Assembly: GCF_023920705.1 (NCBI RefSeq)
Contig: NZ_CP094657.1
Location: 1,178,001 to 1,242,000, forward strand
From: Acinetobacter sp. XS-4
Lineage (GTDB): Bacteria; Pseudomonadota; Gammaproteobacteria; Pseudomonadales; Moraxellaceae
Length of the DNA stretch: 64,000 nt
Direction of reading: 5' to 3'
The translations under genes and the position numbers were made by a program. Below are positions 17,712-27,570 of this stretch, in pieces. Under the pieces are notes generated by a model. It made no database searches and was not told the DNA's origin. It was given only the letters and a program-made list of their open reading frames with translations. Positions within the stretch are counted from its first letter, which is position 1. Every line of letters begins with the position of its first letter.

Positions 17712-17756
17712 AAAACCTCTATTCTTCAAGCAATCATGCTACAGAATAGAGGTTTT
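17712..17756 (-). terminator. maeB terminator overlapping the cca ribosome binding site
   Basis: On the minus strand, AAAACCTCTATTCT and AGAATAGAGGTTTT form a perfect 14-bp stem around a 17-base loop that holds a further 4-bp helix (AGCA/TGCT). A TTTTTT run follows, as in an intrinsic terminator, and ends 1 base before the cca ATG. The AGAGG in the 3' arm is the only Shine-Dalgarno available to cca. Confidence 0.8.
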
Positions 17757-17799
17757 CTCAAGTCATTAGACAGGCTTTTCGTAAAAAGCTCTTTCTAAA

Positions 17800-20070
17800 T
17801 TACTTTTCTTGTTGTTGGATTTCCGCAACAGTTAAAGCAGTCATATTGATAAGACGACGAGTCGTTGCTGTCGGTGTCAAAATATGAACAGGTTTTGCTG
17901 CGCCAAGCAAAATTGGACCAATAGTAACGTTGTTACCAGAAGTCGCTTTCAACAAGTTAAATGAAATATTTGCTGCATCTAGGTTTGGCATAATAAGCAA
18001 GTTTGCAGAACCTTTAAAACGCGAACCTGGGAATGCAAATTGACGAATATTTTCATCTAATGCTGCATCACCATGCATTTCACCTTCAACTTCAAGCTCA
18101 GGAGCTTGCTCAGATAAAATACGATAAACTTCACGCATTTTTTGAGCACTTGAATCAGTCTGGTCGCTACCAAAACTTGAATGAGAAAGAAGTGCTACGC
18201 GTGGAGTAATACCAAAGCGACGTACTTCTTCAGCTGCCAAAATAGTCATTTCAGCAAGTTGTTCAGCAGTCGGGTTAGTGTTTACATAGGTATCTGCAAT
18301 GAACAAGTTACGATCTTCTAGCATTAATGCATTTAACGTGAAGAAGTTGTTCATGCCTTCTTTAAGACCGATAACATTGCGTACAAAATCAAGGTGAATG
18401 TTATAGCTACTGTAAGTACCACATAACATACCGTCTGCTTTACCGAATTTAACCAGTAGAGATGCAATTAACGTTGAACGGCGACGAGCTTCACGTTGAG
18501 CATATTCAACAGTGATGCCTTTGCGTTGCATTGTTTGATAGTAATCTTTCCAAAACTCTTCATACATCGGGTTTTGTTCTTGATCAACAATCTCAATGTT
18601 TACGCCATGTTGTAAACGTAGGCCTAATTTTTTGATATTTGCTTCAATTACAGCAGTACGACCTACTAAAATTGGTTTAGCTAAATCTTCATCAACTGCA
18701 ATTTGTACTGCACGTAATACGCGTTCGTCTTCACCTTCCGCATATGCAATACGCTTTGGATCAGCTTTTGCTTGAGCAAAAATTGGTTTCATCAAAAATG
18801 CAGAGTTATATACAAACTCAGATAATTTTTGACGATACACAGCGAAATCTTCGATAGGACGAGTTGCTACACCTGAGTCCATTGCAGCTTTAGCAACTGC
18901 TGGTGCAATTTCTAAAATTAAACGCTGATCAAGTGGGCGTGGAATTAAATAGTCACGACCAAATGAAGCAGATTTTTCACCATATGTTGCTGCATCAGCT
19001 TCAACATGAGCCATACGCGCAATTGCATGTACACATGCAATTTTCATCTCTTCATTAATCGTAGTTGCGCCAACGTCAAGTGCACCACGGAAAATGTATG
19101 GGAAACATAATGCGTTGTTTACTTGGTTTGGATAGTCAGAACGACCAGTTGCCATAATGACGTCAGAGCGTACTTCATGTGCATGTTCAGGTAAAATTTC
19201 TGGATCTGGGTTTGCCAAAGCAAAAATAATAGGGTTCTCAGCCATCTGTTTCACCATTTCTTTGGTGAGAATACCAGCAGCAGAAAGACCCAAGAACATA
19301 TCAGCGCCAGCCATTACTTCATGAAGCTGAGATGCGGTAATGTCTTGAACATAACGTTTTTTAGAGTCATCAAGTCCGTCACGAGAAGTCGTTAATAGAC
19401 CACGAGAATCGGCAACAATAATATTTTCTTTTTTAGCACCAAGCGCACAAAGCAAGTCTAAACATGAAAGTGCTGCTGCACCTGCACCTGAAGCTACGAT
19501 TTTGATTTCATCAATTTTCTTATTTACAAGTTGCAATGCATTGAGCAAAGCTGAACCTACAATAATACTTGTACCATGTTGATCGTCATGGAATACAGGA
19601 ATTTTCATACGTTCACGAAGTTTCTTTTCAATATAGAAACATTCTGGCGCTTTAATATCTTCGAGGTTGATACCACCGAAAGTTGGCTCAAGAGAGGCAA
19701 CGATATCTACAATTTTATCTGGATCGTTTTCTGCAATTTCGATGTCAAATACGTCAACACCAGCAAACTTTTTGAAGAGAACGCCTTTACCTTCCATTAC
19801 AGGTTTAGAAGCCAATGGGCCAATATTACCTAAACCAAGAACAGCGGTACCGTTAGTTACTACAGCAACTAAGTTTCCGCGTGCTGTATATTTAGCAGCA
19901 GTTGAAGGGTCACGTTCAATCTCTAAACATGGCGCAGCAACTCCGGGTGAGTAGGCTAAAGCCAAATCTCGTTGGTTGACAAGTTGCTTACTTGGGGTAA
20001 CGCTGATTTTCCCTGGGTTTGGATATTCATGGTAATTTAAAGCGGCCTGTTTTAAAGATTGATCGTCCAT
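17800..20070 (-). CDS. maeB: NADP-dependent malic enzyme with phosphotransacetylase-like domain
   Basis: MaeB oxidatively decarboxylates malate to pyruvate and yields NADPH. The 756-residue protein has the malic enzyme part in the first 430 residues ([18 protein letters not shown], the NAD-binding [20 protein letters not shown]) and a phosphate acetyltransferase-like C-terminal half (about 440-750, with [10 protein letters not shown] and [16 protein letters not shown]). In MaeB-type enzymes that domain is thought to sense acetyl-CoA rather than catalyse. I use the ATG at 20070, which has an AGAGA ribosome binding site; a TTG seven codons upstream is less likely. Confidence 0.95.
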   Translation of the reverse strand: MDDQSLKQAALNYHEYPNPGKISVTPSKQLVNQRDLALAYSPGVAAPCLEIERDPSTAAKYTARGNLVAVVTNGTAVLGLGNIGPLASKPVMEGKGVLFKKFAGVDVFDIEIAENDPDKIVDIVASLEPTFGGINLEDIKAPECFYIEKKLRERMKIPVFHDDQHGTSIIVGSALLNALQLVNKKIDEIKIVASGAGAAALSCLDLLCALGAKKENIIVADSRGLLTTSRDGLDDSKKRYVQDITASQLHEVMAGADMFLGLSAAGILTKEMVKQMAENPIIFALANPDPEILPEHAHEVRSDVIMATGRSDYPNQVNNALCFPYIFRGALDVGATTINEEMKIACVHAIARMAHVEADAATYGEKSASFGRDYLIPRPLDQRLILEIAPAVAKAAMDSGVATRPIEDFAVYRQKLSEFVYNSAFLMKPIFAQAKADPKRIAYAEGEDERVLRAVQIAVDEDLAKPILVGRTAVIEANIKKLGLRLQHGVNIEIVDQEQNPMYEEFWKDYYQTMQRKGITVEYAQREARRRSTLIASLLVKFGKADGMLCGTYSSYNIHLDFVRNVIGLKEGMNNFFTLNALMLEDRNLFIADTYVNTNPTAEQLAEMTILAAEEVRRFGITPRVALLSHSSFGSDQTDSSAQKMREVYRILSEQAPELEVEGEMHGDAALDENIRQFAFPGSRFKGSANLLIMPNLDAANISFNLLKATSGNNVTIGPILLGAAKPVHILTPTATTRRLINMTALTVAEIQQQEK

Positions 20071-20308
20071 CTGAGTCTCTATTTGATACAAAAAAGCAAA
20101 CTAGTCAAATCACTCATTCAGGGGGAAGGCAATCCAGTTCTTTTACTATGCTTTAATTTTTACCAATTAAGAGAATAGTAGACGAATTGCCAATAGCCCT
20201 GTAGTGAGCTAAATGCTAAAGAATATAACACTACTTCTTTATTTCTCACAGTCAAAAACGCTCATTTTTGGAAAAAGCAGCGTATCTAAAAATCGAAGGT
20301 TTAAACAA

Positions 20309-23161
20309 CTAAGAAATATGTGAATTTGTTTGTAGATAAGGAATAATCTGCTCAACAGGGATAGGGCGGCTAAAGAAATAGCCTTGTAAAAAATCACATT
20401 GCTGTTTTTGTAGATAGGCAAATTGTTCTTCTGTTTCTACACCTTCAGCAACAAGTTTAAGCCCCATACTTTTACCCATTGCAATCATGGCATTTACAAT
20501 AGCTTCTTGTTTGTGATCACCAATTTTAGAAATGAAAGCACGGTCAATTTTTAATACATCAATTGGATATTCTGTTAGGTATGCTAAAGAGGAATAACCT
20601 GTACCAAAGTCATCTAGAGCGATTGAAATATCTCGTTGTTTTATCGCATGTAATAGCGTTTTAACATTATCAGTATTGTCTAAAAGGGCGGACTCGGTAA
20701 TTTCAAGTTCAAGATCTGCACCTTGTATATTGTATTTTTGCAAAACTTCATCTAGATCATTAAGTAATAAGCCTCGATGTATTTGCTGCGCGACAATATT
20801 TACAGAGACTTGAATGTTTGTGTAGCCTGCGTTTTTCCATTCTTGTAATTGTTTTCCAACTTTATCTAAAACGACTTTGCCAATATCTGAAATTAGGCTA
20901 CTACGCTCAGCAAAAGGTATAAACATATTTGGCATGACTAATCCTTTTTCGGGATGTTGCCAACGAATTAATGCTTCAAAACCTATAATGGATTGATCTT
21001 GTAGACTAATTTTGGGTTGGTAATAAATGACAAATTCATTATTTTGAATGGCTTTACGTAACTCTTGTTCTAAATCAGCAGTTTTATATGGATGCTCTGC
21101 TTTATTGCAATAGTAAGAAATGGTATTGCCTCCTAAGCGTTTTGCTTCTGAAAGTGCTTGTTCTGCATGGTTGTTAAGATGATCAATTTGTCGGCCGTGC
21201 TCAGGAAAGCATGCAACACCGATAGATGCCGTAATAAAATATTCGTGATTATCAATATAAAAAGGTGCATTGAGCGCTTGTAAGATGTTTTGGCAATATT
21301 GCTCAATATTTGGATGAATTGGAGAAATTTCATAAATAATCGCAAAATCGTCACTATTTAAGTAGGCAACCAAAATTGCATTAATATTAATTAGGCGTAA
21401 TCGTTGTGCGAACTGTTTAAGAAGTTCATCACCACTATCATTATTTAAAAATTCATTAAACGCACGAAAACGGTCAATGTTTACTCGTATCAATGCTAGA
21501 TTTTTAATGTTATATGAAGGATTTACAAGATATTGATGTAATTGATTGTAATAGTAAAGACGATTAGGCAAGTGAGTGAGACTATCGTAATTTTTTAAAT
21601 AGGATAGATGCTGCTCCTGACGTTTTTGCTCAGTAAGGTCACGTGCAAACCCAATATAATTTGTAATTTGATGGAATTCATCTTTGACCACATTGATGTG
21701 TAACCACAAATAGACGCTTTTACCAGAACTAAACTTCTCATCAAATTGACCCATATATTCCCCAGTTTCAAGGAGCTGTTGGGTAATTGAGGTATGAAAT
21801 TGTTGTTGTAATTCTTTTTGATTAATCGTAATGCTAAATAATTCTTTGTTTAGCAGTTCTGATTTAGAAAATCCGGTTAATTTTTCGTAGTAAGGGTTAA
21901 TATCAATATAGTTCAGGTGTTCATCTAAAATGAAGATGCCTTCGGCTGCTTGTTCAAGCACAATTGCCGATAGTCTTAAGTGTTCTTGGTCTTTTTTCTC
22001 TTGATGTATATCTCGGGTCATCCCAACCATACGAAGCGCTTTTTGTGTTTTAGGATCTCTGGTAATGACACGACCTACATCATGAATCCATCGCCATGAA
22101 CCATCTCGACGTAAAATCCTGAAATTGATATTAAAATGATCAGTAGTTCCTTCCAGATGTTGCTTTAAGCGTTCGTTAAACAGTTTCTTATCACTTGGAT
22201 GTACGCGGTCTAAAATAGTATTGAGATGAATAATGGTCGTTTGTGTCTGCTTTTGTTGATCGAAAAACGTAATTTCTAATTTTTGATTTTCAATGTCCCA
22301 GTCCCAAGGTCGAATGCCTGCCGTTTCATTTGCAAAAGCTAAATTGTAGTGGTGACTTTCGAGTTGTTCATTCATTTTAGTGAGATCGTAAGTGCGTTCA
22401 CGTACCTTTTGTTCAAGTAAATGATTATTAAATTGGAGCTGGGCTTCAATATCTTTCGATTTATTCACTTCTTGTTGAAGTTGTACGCATAACTCTTCAG
22501 CCCATTGGGTATGTTGTTCTGAAATTTGAATGAGCTGTTTATTTCTAAATAATAGTTGAGAAATCTTTTTATAGTTACGTTGAGTTGCATATGCACAGAG
22601 TATGGTAGCTACGAAAGCGATGTTATAGGCGAAATAAAAAGGCAGCTGAGTAATGGGGGTATGTGTAAATTGAGCGATTAAGAGGGGTAATGTACTTGGA
22701 ATAAATAAGAGATAAAAGTATCGAGGTTGTTGCGTTAAAAAAGTCAGTCCAATGATATGGACAGAAGTAATAAACAAAGCAATTAAAATATGAGTATCTG
22801 GTAGGGTAATAAGCTCTTGAGGAAGATAAAAATGAATAACCGTAACGGTTGCCCCTAATAAAATTCCTGAAATAAAACAAATGCTTTGTAAGATAAGATC
22901 AGCTTTTTTAATAAAGTTAATAGTACGATAATGCGTTAAAATATTCGGAACAAATAATAAAGAGGTAAGAGAGGCAATAGTGAGACCCATAGACCAGTTA
23001 AATATTGTTATTGAAGATGAAAAATAATAAGAAAATATAGCGTATGAGATCAGACATAGCAGTATTAAGCTAACCAAATACCAGCGTATATATTGAATTG
23101 AAAGTTTTAGCTGCTCAATTTTTGTTTGATGCTGTAAGTATTCTTCCTGAAGCCCAGACAT
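20309..23161 (-). CDS. Membrane PAS-PAS-GGDEF-EAL protein, probable c-di-GMP phosphodiesterase
   Basis: The 950-residue protein has about six membrane helices (residues 25-195), a coiled coil (about 205-270), two PAS domains (about 280-390 and 395-515), a GGDEF domain (about 520-685) and an EAL domain (about 695-945). The GGDEF signature is degenerate, NSDDF at 602-606, and no RxxD inhibitory site precedes it, so cyclase activity is unlikely. The EAL domain keeps all catalytic residues: Glu729, Asn788, Glu820, Asp850-Asp851, Lys871 and Glu906. I infer a c-di-GMP phosphodiesterase gated by a PAS or membrane signal. It is monocistronic and lies upstream of maeB on the same strand. Confidence 0.92.
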   Translation of the reverse strand: MSGLQEEYLQHQTKIEQLKLSIQYIRWYLVSLILLCLISYAIFSYYFSSSITIFNWSMGLTIASLTSLLFVPNILTHYRTINFIKKADLILQSICFISGILLGATVTVIHFYLPQELITLPDTHILIALFITSVHIIGLTFLTQQPRYFYLLFIPSTLPLLIAQFTHTPITQLPFYFAYNIAFVATILCAYATQRNYKKISQLLFRNKQLIQISEQHTQWAEELCVQLQQEVNKSKDIEAQLQFNNHLLEQKVRERTYDLTKMNEQLESHHYNLAFANETAGIRPWDWDIENQKLEITFFDQQKQTQTTIIHLNTILDRVHPSDKKLFNERLKQHLEGTTDHFNINFRILRRDGSWRWIHDVGRVITRDPKTQKALRMVGMTRDIHQEKKDQEHLRLSAIVLEQAAEGIFILDEHLNYIDINPYYEKLTGFSKSELLNKELFSITINQKELQQQFHTSITQQLLETGEYMGQFDEKFSSGKSVYLWLHINVVKDEFHQITNYIGFARDLTEQKRQEQHLSYLKNYDSLTHLPNRLYYYNQLHQYLVNPSYNIKNLALIRVNIDRFRAFNEFLNNDSGDELLKQFAQRLRLININAILVAYLNSDDFAIIYEISPIHPNIEQYCQNILQALNAPFYIDNHEYFITASIGVACFPEHGRQIDHLNNHAEQALSEAKRLGGNTISYYCNKAEHPYKTADLEQELRKAIQNNEFVIYYQPKISLQDQSIIGFEALIRWQHPEKGLVMPNMFIPFAERSSLISDIGKVVLDKVGKQLQEWKNAGYTNIQVSVNIVAQQIHRGLLLNDLDEVLQKYNIQGADLELEITESALLDNTDNVKTLLHAIKQRDISIALDDFGTGYSSLAYLTEYPIDVLKIDRAFISKIGDHKQEAIVNAMIAMGKSMGLKLVAEGVETEEQFAYLQKQQCDFLQGYFFSRPIPVEQIIPYLQTNSHIS

Positions 23162-23294
23162 AAGATTTTTCTATCCTATTTTTTACATATATACAGAAAG
23201 AATCTGATTTATCAGTGATAAAGAATTTAAAATTTTATTCATACAATAAAACTAAATTAACTTTAAATAGCAATTTAATCAATGTTCAATGAAC

Positions 23295-24017
23295 TTAGGT
23301 GGATAAAAACCGATAATTTAAAATAGATAAGGCAACGACAGGCGCAGTTTCTGTACGTAAAACACGGTCACCAATACACCAGTTCATAAAGCCAGCTTGA
23401 TTGGCTTGAGTAATTTCATTTTCGCTTAGACCACCTTCTGGTCCAATCAGCAAGGCAAGTTCAGGTTGTATGCCAGCTAAAACATCTTTTTGTTCTTTTT
23501 CTGGTGCTAAAACAAATTTAGATTGAGGAAGTTCTGAAGAACTTAACCATTCATTAAGAGAAATAGGCGCTAAAACTTCTGGAACTAGGTTTAATCCACA
23601 TTGTTCGCAGGCTGCAATTGCAACGGCTTGCCAGTGATCTAATTTTTTTTGATCTCGGTCATACTTTAAACGCATTTCACAGCGGTCACTTGTAAGTAAC
23701 TGAATTTGACTTACTCCAAGTTCAGTTGCTTTCTGAATGGCATAATCCATTCGGTCACCTTTACTCATGACCTGACCAAGAAGGGCTTTGAAGGGGGCGC
23801 TACGGTTATTAGGATTAAAATTCTCAATCGTGATAAATGCATTTTTTTTATTAATTTCGGTCAGTGTCGCGAGATATTCGCCGCCTTGACCATTAAATAG
23901 AATCGCTTGCTCTTGTAATTGTGCACGTAAAACACGCACCCAATGATGAAATACTGATTCAGTTAGTTGAATAGTTGAACCAACTGTAAGTTCAGTTTCG
24001 ATAAAAAAACGATTCAT
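23295..24017 (-). CDS. rsmE: 16S rRNA (uracil-1498-N3)-methyltransferase
   Basis: RsmE methylates N3 of U1498 in 16S rRNA, using S-adenosylmethionine. The 240-residue protein has the N-terminal PUA-like part (HHWVRVLRAQ near residue 25) and the C-terminal SPOUT knot with the hallmark LLIGPEGGLSENEI and LGDRVLRTETA-type motif (here IGDRVLRTETAPVVAL). It begins 18 bases after metF on the same strand, so it is probably cotranscribed with it; the link is that both draw on the methyl cycle. Confidence 0.95.
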   Translation of the reverse strand: MNRFFIETELTVGSTIQLTESVFHHWVRVLRAQLQEQAILFNGQGGEYLATLTEINKKNAFITIENFNPNNRSAPFKALLGQVMSKGDRMDYAIQKATELGVSQIQLLTSDRCEMRLKYDRDQKKLDHWQAVAIAACEQCGLNLVPEVLAPISLNEWLSSSELPQSKFVLAPEKEQKDVLAGIQPELALLIGPEGGLSENEITQANQAGFMNWCIGDRVLRTETAPVVALSILNYRFLST

Positions 24018-24035
24018 TGGGTACGCCTTACAAAA

Positions 24036-24872
24036 TTAATTTAAACCAAGATCAACAACGAGTTGACGAGTTGGTTCGACTTGATTCATTGAATAGAAAT
24101 GTAAGCTTGGTGCACCACCTGCAATCAGGCGTTCACATAGCTTCACAATAACTTCATGACCAAAAGCTTTAATACTCTCGCTGTCATCGCCATAGGCTTG
24201 TAATTGTTTACGGATCCAACGAGGAATTTCTGCGCCAGTACCATCAGCAAAGCGAATTAAGTTGCTGGCATTGGTAATCGGCATGATGCCAGGAGCCACC
24301 GGAATATTAACCCCAGCTTTTTCCAGACGCTCAATAAAATAAAAGTATGAATCTGGATTAAAGAAGAATTGAGTAATTCCTGCATTAGCACCAGCTTGAA
24401 CTTTTTCAATAAAACGTTGGATATCTGCATCAAGATTTTCAGCTTGAGGGTGCATTTCTGGATAAGCTGCAACTTCAATATGGAAATGATCACCTGAATG
24501 CTCACGAATAAAACGTACTAAATCTTGAGCATAAGGAAGTTCGCCAAGTCCAACTTGACCAGAAGGTAAGTCACCACGTAAAGCGACAATACGGTTAATG
24601 CCTTGTGCTTTATAGAGGTCGAGTAGTTCAGCAATACGCGCTTTATCATCACCAATGCACGAAAGGTGAGGTGCAACTGGTGTACCTTTACCATTGAAAT
24701 CGTCAATAGCAGCAAGAGTACGTTCGCGAGTAGAGCCACCAGCACCATAGGTAATCGAGAAGAAATCAGGATTTAATAGTTGTAATTCTTGATGAACAAT
24801 ACGAAGTTTTTCAGCACCGGCATCAGTTTTCGGTGGGAAAAACTCAAAAGAAATGGGTATACGTTTAGTCAT
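24036..24872 (-). CDS. metF: 5,10-methylenetetrahydrofolate reductase
   Basis: MetF reduces 5,10-methylene-THF to 5-methyl-THF, the methyl donor for methionine synthesis, with FAD. The 278-residue TIM barrel has the SFEFFPPKT start with the catalytic Glu, ITYGAGGSTRERT, ALRGDLP and the FFFNPDSY segment. The frame is open to 24929, but that upstream stretch is the terminator of ahcY, so I use the ATG at 24872 with its AAGGA ribosome binding site. It follows ahcY on the same strand, pairing two steps of the methionine cycle. Confidence 0.96.
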   Translation of the reverse strand: MTKRIPISFEFFPPKTDAGAEKLRIVHQELQLLNPDFFSITYGAGGSTRERTLAAIDDFNGKGTPVAPHLSCIGDDKARIAELLDLYKAQGINRIVALRGDLPSGQVGLGELPYAQDLVRFIREHSGDHFHIEVAAYPEMHPQAENLDADIQRFIEKVQAGANAGITQFFFNPDSYFYFIERLEKAGVNIPVAPGIMPITNASNLIRFADGTGAEIPRWIRKQLQAYGDDSESIKAFGHEVIVKLCERLIAGGAPSLHFYSMNQVEPTRQLVVDLGLN

Positions 24873-24904
24873 GTCAAATCCTTGTAAACAGCGAAACAAT
24901 ATTT

Positions 24905-24940
24905 TTAGAAAAAAGGGCAGTCGGCTCACCGTCTGCCCTT
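24905..24940 (-). terminator. Terminator between ahcY and metF
   Basis: Read on the minus strand, AAGGGCAG...CTGCCCTT forms an 8-bp stem with an inner CGG/CCG helix beyond a single mismatch and is followed by TTTTCT. It lies 6 bases after the ahcY stop, so metF transcription needs read-through or its own promoter. Confidence 0.88.
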
Positions 24941-24946
24941 AAATTC

Positions 24947-26329
24947 TTAGTATTTGTAAGCGTCAGACTTGAATGGTCCCTCAACAGCAACACCTAAATA
25001 GCCAGCTTGCTCTTGAGTTAATTGAGTAAGTACACCACCGAAACCTGCAACCATTGCCGCAGCAACTTCTTCATCAAGTTTCTTAGGAAGAACTTCTACA
25101 CGAATTTTTTCAGCTTTTTCGTTTGCAGGAAGGTCGGCAAATTTCTCTTGGAATAAGTGAATTTGACCTAACACTTGGTTAGCAAAAGAACCATCCATCA
25201 CGCGTGATGGGTGACCAGTTGCATTACCTAGGTTTACAAGGCGACCTTCAGAAAGAAGAATGAGGTAGTTATTTTCATCTTCTGAACGATAAACTTGGTG
25301 AACTTGTGGCTTAACTTCAACCCACTTGTAACCACGTAAATAAGCTGTATCAATTTCTGTGTCGAAGTGACCGATGTTACATACAACTGCACCAGCTTTT
25401 AAGCTATCTAACATTGCAGCGTCACATACGTGGTAGTTACCAGTAGTCGTTACAACAAGGTCAGTGTTGCCAAGTAAATCTTGGTTAATATCTTCTTTTT
25501 TGCCAGTTTGTACGCCGTTTTTGTATGGAGATACAACTTCATAGCCGTCCATACATGCTTGCATTGCACAAATTGGGTCAACTTCAGTTACACGAACAAT
25601 CATGCCTTCTTGACGTAAAGATTGAGCAGAACCTTTACCAACGTCACCATAACCGATCACAAGCGCACGACGGCCAGACAAAAGCATGTCAGTTGCGCGT
25701 TTGATTGCGTCATTTAATGAGTGGCGGCAGCCATATTTGTTGTCGTTTTTAGATTTAGTAACTGAATCATTTACGTTAATTGCAGGTACTTTCAAAGAAC
25801 CGTCTTTCCACATTTCGATAAGACGTTGAACACCTGTTGTAGTTTCTTCAGTAATACCGTGAATGCGTTCTAAAAGCGCAGAGTATTTTTCATGAACAAG
25901 AGCAGTTAAATCACCACCATCATCCAAGATCATGTTGGCATCCCAAGGTTGACCATTAACATTTACTTGTTGTTCAAGGCACCATACATATTCTTCTTCA
26001 GTTTCGCCTTTCCAAGCAAAAACAGGAATACCGCGAGCAGCAATTGCAGCAGCAGCATGGTCTTGAGTCGAGAAAATGTTACATGAAGTCCAACGAACTT
26101 CAGCACCTAATTCAACAAGCGTTTCAATAAGAACCGCTGTTTGAATGGTCATGTGAATACAACCAAGGATTTTTGCACCAGCAAGTGGTTTAGACGCTGC
26201 ATAACGTTTACGTAAACCAATTAAAGCTGGCATTTCTGCTTCAGCAAGTTTGATTTCTTTACGACCGTAGTCAGCAAGAGAGATGTCAGCAACTTTATAA
26301 TCTGTAAATGAAGCATTAACCGCGTTCAT
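24947..26329 (-). CDS. ahcY: S-adenosylhomocysteine hydrolase
   Basis: AhcY splits S-adenosylhomocysteine into adenosine and homocysteine and so removes the inhibitory by-product of methylation. The 460-residue protein has the substrate domain ([27 protein letters not shown]), the [13 protein letters not shown]-binding loop, the Lys/Asp active-site segment [17 protein letters not shown] and the C-terminal SDAYKY tail. The frame is open 72 codons upstream, but that part is the riboswitch. The ATG at 26329 has a strong AGGAG ribosome binding site and gives the standard N-terminus. It is controlled by an SAH riboswitch in its leader. Confidence 0.97.
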   Translation of the reverse strand: MNAVNASFTDYKVADISLADYGRKEIKLAEAEMPALIGLRKRYAASKPLAGAKILGCIHMTIQTAVLIETLVELGAEVRWTSCNIFSTQDHAAAAIAARGIPVFAWKGETEEEYVWCLEQQVNVNGQPWDANMILDDGGDLTALVHEKYSALLERIHGITEETTTGVQRLIEMWKDGSLKVPAINVNDSVTKSKNDNKYGCRHSLNDAIKRATDMLLSGRRALVIGYGDVGKGSAQSLRQEGMIVRVTEVDPICAMQACMDGYEVVSPYKNGVQTGKKEDINQDLLGNTDLVVTTTGNYHVCDAAMLDSLKAGAVVCNIGHFDTEIDTAYLRGYKWVEVKPQVHQVYRSEDENNYLILLSEGRLVNLGNATGHPSRVMDGSFANQVLGQIHLFQEKFADLPANEKAEKIRVEVLPKKLDEEVAAAMVAGFGGVLTQLTQEQAGYLGVAVEGPFKSDAYKY

Positions 26330-26422
26330 TACGATCTCCTTAATTAAAAATAAAAATTGATCATTATGTTCGCGGATGCCGTTGTTGATTAGAGGCTTAT
26401 TTTTGAAGGCCGGTCTAACCGA

Positions 26423-26486
26423 ATCGTCGAGCCTAGCGATTTCACATTTATGTACCTGTGAAAAAGTCGCAGCATCCCTCGACTGC
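26423..26486 (-). promoter_or_regulatory. S-adenosylhomocysteine (SAH) riboswitch in the ahcY leader
   Basis: On the minus strand the leader has the conserved elements of the SAH aptamer: TCGAGGGATGCTGCGA at 26482-26467, and GCTAGGCTCGA at 26437-26427. P1 pairs TCGAG (26482-26478) with CTCGA (26431-26427). P2 pairs GCGA (26470-26467) with TCGC (26439-26436). Inside is a hairpin TTCACA/TGTGAA (26462-26457 with 26446-26441). SAH riboswitches are known to switch on ahcY when SAH accumulates. No terminator is visible in the leader, so control may be at translation or RNA stability. Confidence 0.9.
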
Positions 26487-26491
26487 GGAGT

Positions 26492-26520
26492 ATTGTACTC
26501 ACATTTTGGTTTTGTTCCAA
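26492..26520 (-). promoter_or_regulatory. Sigma-70 promoter of ahcY
   Basis: On the minus strand a -35 box TTGGAA (26520-26515) and a -10 box TACAAT (26497-26492) are separated by exactly 17 bases. Transcription would start near 26485, immediately at the 5' edge of the riboswitch aptamer. Confidence 0.75.
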
Positions 26521-26613
26521 TGTAGATTGTATAAAAACGTATCAACCGTATTCAGCGGAACGGTGATGTCTTAAACTTGAATGGTGATAAAGATAAATAT
26601 GTGAAATAAGTGG

Positions 26614-27441
26614 ATGAATGAGAAGTTAGATACTTCAAAAGAAAATATAATCGTTGTATTGGGTGTTCTTGCAGCAGTTTTCGGGCTTTTTTTAATGTTT
26701 TTCTATGGAGAGAATTTACGTATTGTTGTTTATGCCATCGGACTTCATTTCACTATTTATTTGTTCATTCTTAGAAAATATATTTCAAGCCATCAGATTT
26801 TATTTCATATTCTTTCAATCTTTATTTGTTATGTGCTTTTGCAAATAGTTTGGGGGGCTTCTCCTAAATTACAATTCAAAGAGTTTGAATTGACGCATCC
26901 GCATTGGCAGCATGCTTATCAGGTTCAGCTAGTCGACTCACAATCAGACGTTTATCGGCGTTCTAGAAGTGTCAGTTATGCCTATATGCATGTGATTTAT
27001 CAGTATGAATATCAGGGTCAACATTATTCAGCAGAGCGCAGTGATTTAGTACGTCAATATTCAATGTTGTTGACAGATGAACCCCCGGAACTACGCCAGC
27101 TCACAGAATCTAAATTGAAACATCAATTTTTAAATGGTCAGGCTGTGGTATTGGTCAATTCAGCTAAACCGCAAGAATCTATGTTCTTTTATTCGCAACA
27201 ATGGTTTGATATACGGGGTTCATGGCTTGCAAAGATTTTATGGGGGATACAGTTAGTATCTATCTTTATCTTATTGGCGATTTTGGGCTTAATTATAAAA
27301 AAAGTCATCAATCCAAAGAATAAAATTCAAACATGGTCAAAGCGGCAAAGGTATTTATTTATCGCCATTTTCTTTATAGGAGGGTGGACAGTATTGTTTG
27401 TAAGCTGGATTTTATTCATGTATATCAAAAATGCACCATGA
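26614..27441 (+). CDS. Four-helix membrane protein with extracytoplasmic loop, unknown function
   Basis: The 275-residue protein has three hydrophobic segments near the N-terminus (about 12-33, 36-55 and 62-80), a large polar domain (about 85-205) rich in Tyr, Gln and His, and two helices at the C-terminus (about 210-230 and 246-268). The polar part, with QYEYQGQHYSAER near residue 130, resembles DUF3592-type proteins. I cannot assign a function. The ribosome binding site is weak. It diverges from ahcY and lies before a C39-like gene on the same strand. Confidence 0.7.
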   Translation: MNEKLDTSKENIIVVLGVLAAVFGLFLMFFYGENLRIVVYAIGLHFTIYLFILRKYISSHQILFHILSIFICYVLLQIVWGASPKLQFKEFELTHPHWQHAYQVQLVDSQSDVYRRSRSVSYAYMHVIYQYEYQGQHYSAERSDLVRQYSMLLTDEPPELRQLTESKLKHQFLNGQAVVLVNSAKPQESMFFYSQQWFDIRGSWLAKILWGIQLVSIFILLAILGLIIKKVINPKNKIQTWSKRQRYLFIAIFFIGGWTVLFVSWILFMYIKNAP

Positions 27442-27465
27442 GGATTTAAGAAATTAAATGCAAAT

Positions 27466-27481
27466 GGCTTTGTTGCATAAA
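27466..27481 (+). repeat. IS-like terminal repeat sequence (single copy)
   Basis: GGCTTTGTTGCATAAA closely resembles the terminal inverted repeats of IS5/IS903-type and IS6-type elements as I remember them. No matching inverted copy, transposase or target duplication is apparent nearby, so it may be a relic or chance. Confidence 0.35.
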
Positions 27482-27570
27482 GATTCATAAGTTGAAGCTT
27501 TGCTAATAAATCTTAATTTTAGAGATAGATTTATATATCATCCGGCTCATATCATCTTGAGAGTGAACTT

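Noticed and set aside
20239..20421. A 60-codon minus-strand frame at the end of the EAL protein gene.
   Set aside because: Most of it overlaps the EAL coding end in another frame, and there is no ribosome binding site.
24257..24748. Several 76-82-codon frames inside metF.
   Set aside because: They are other-frame shadows of metF with leucine-rich nonsense composition.
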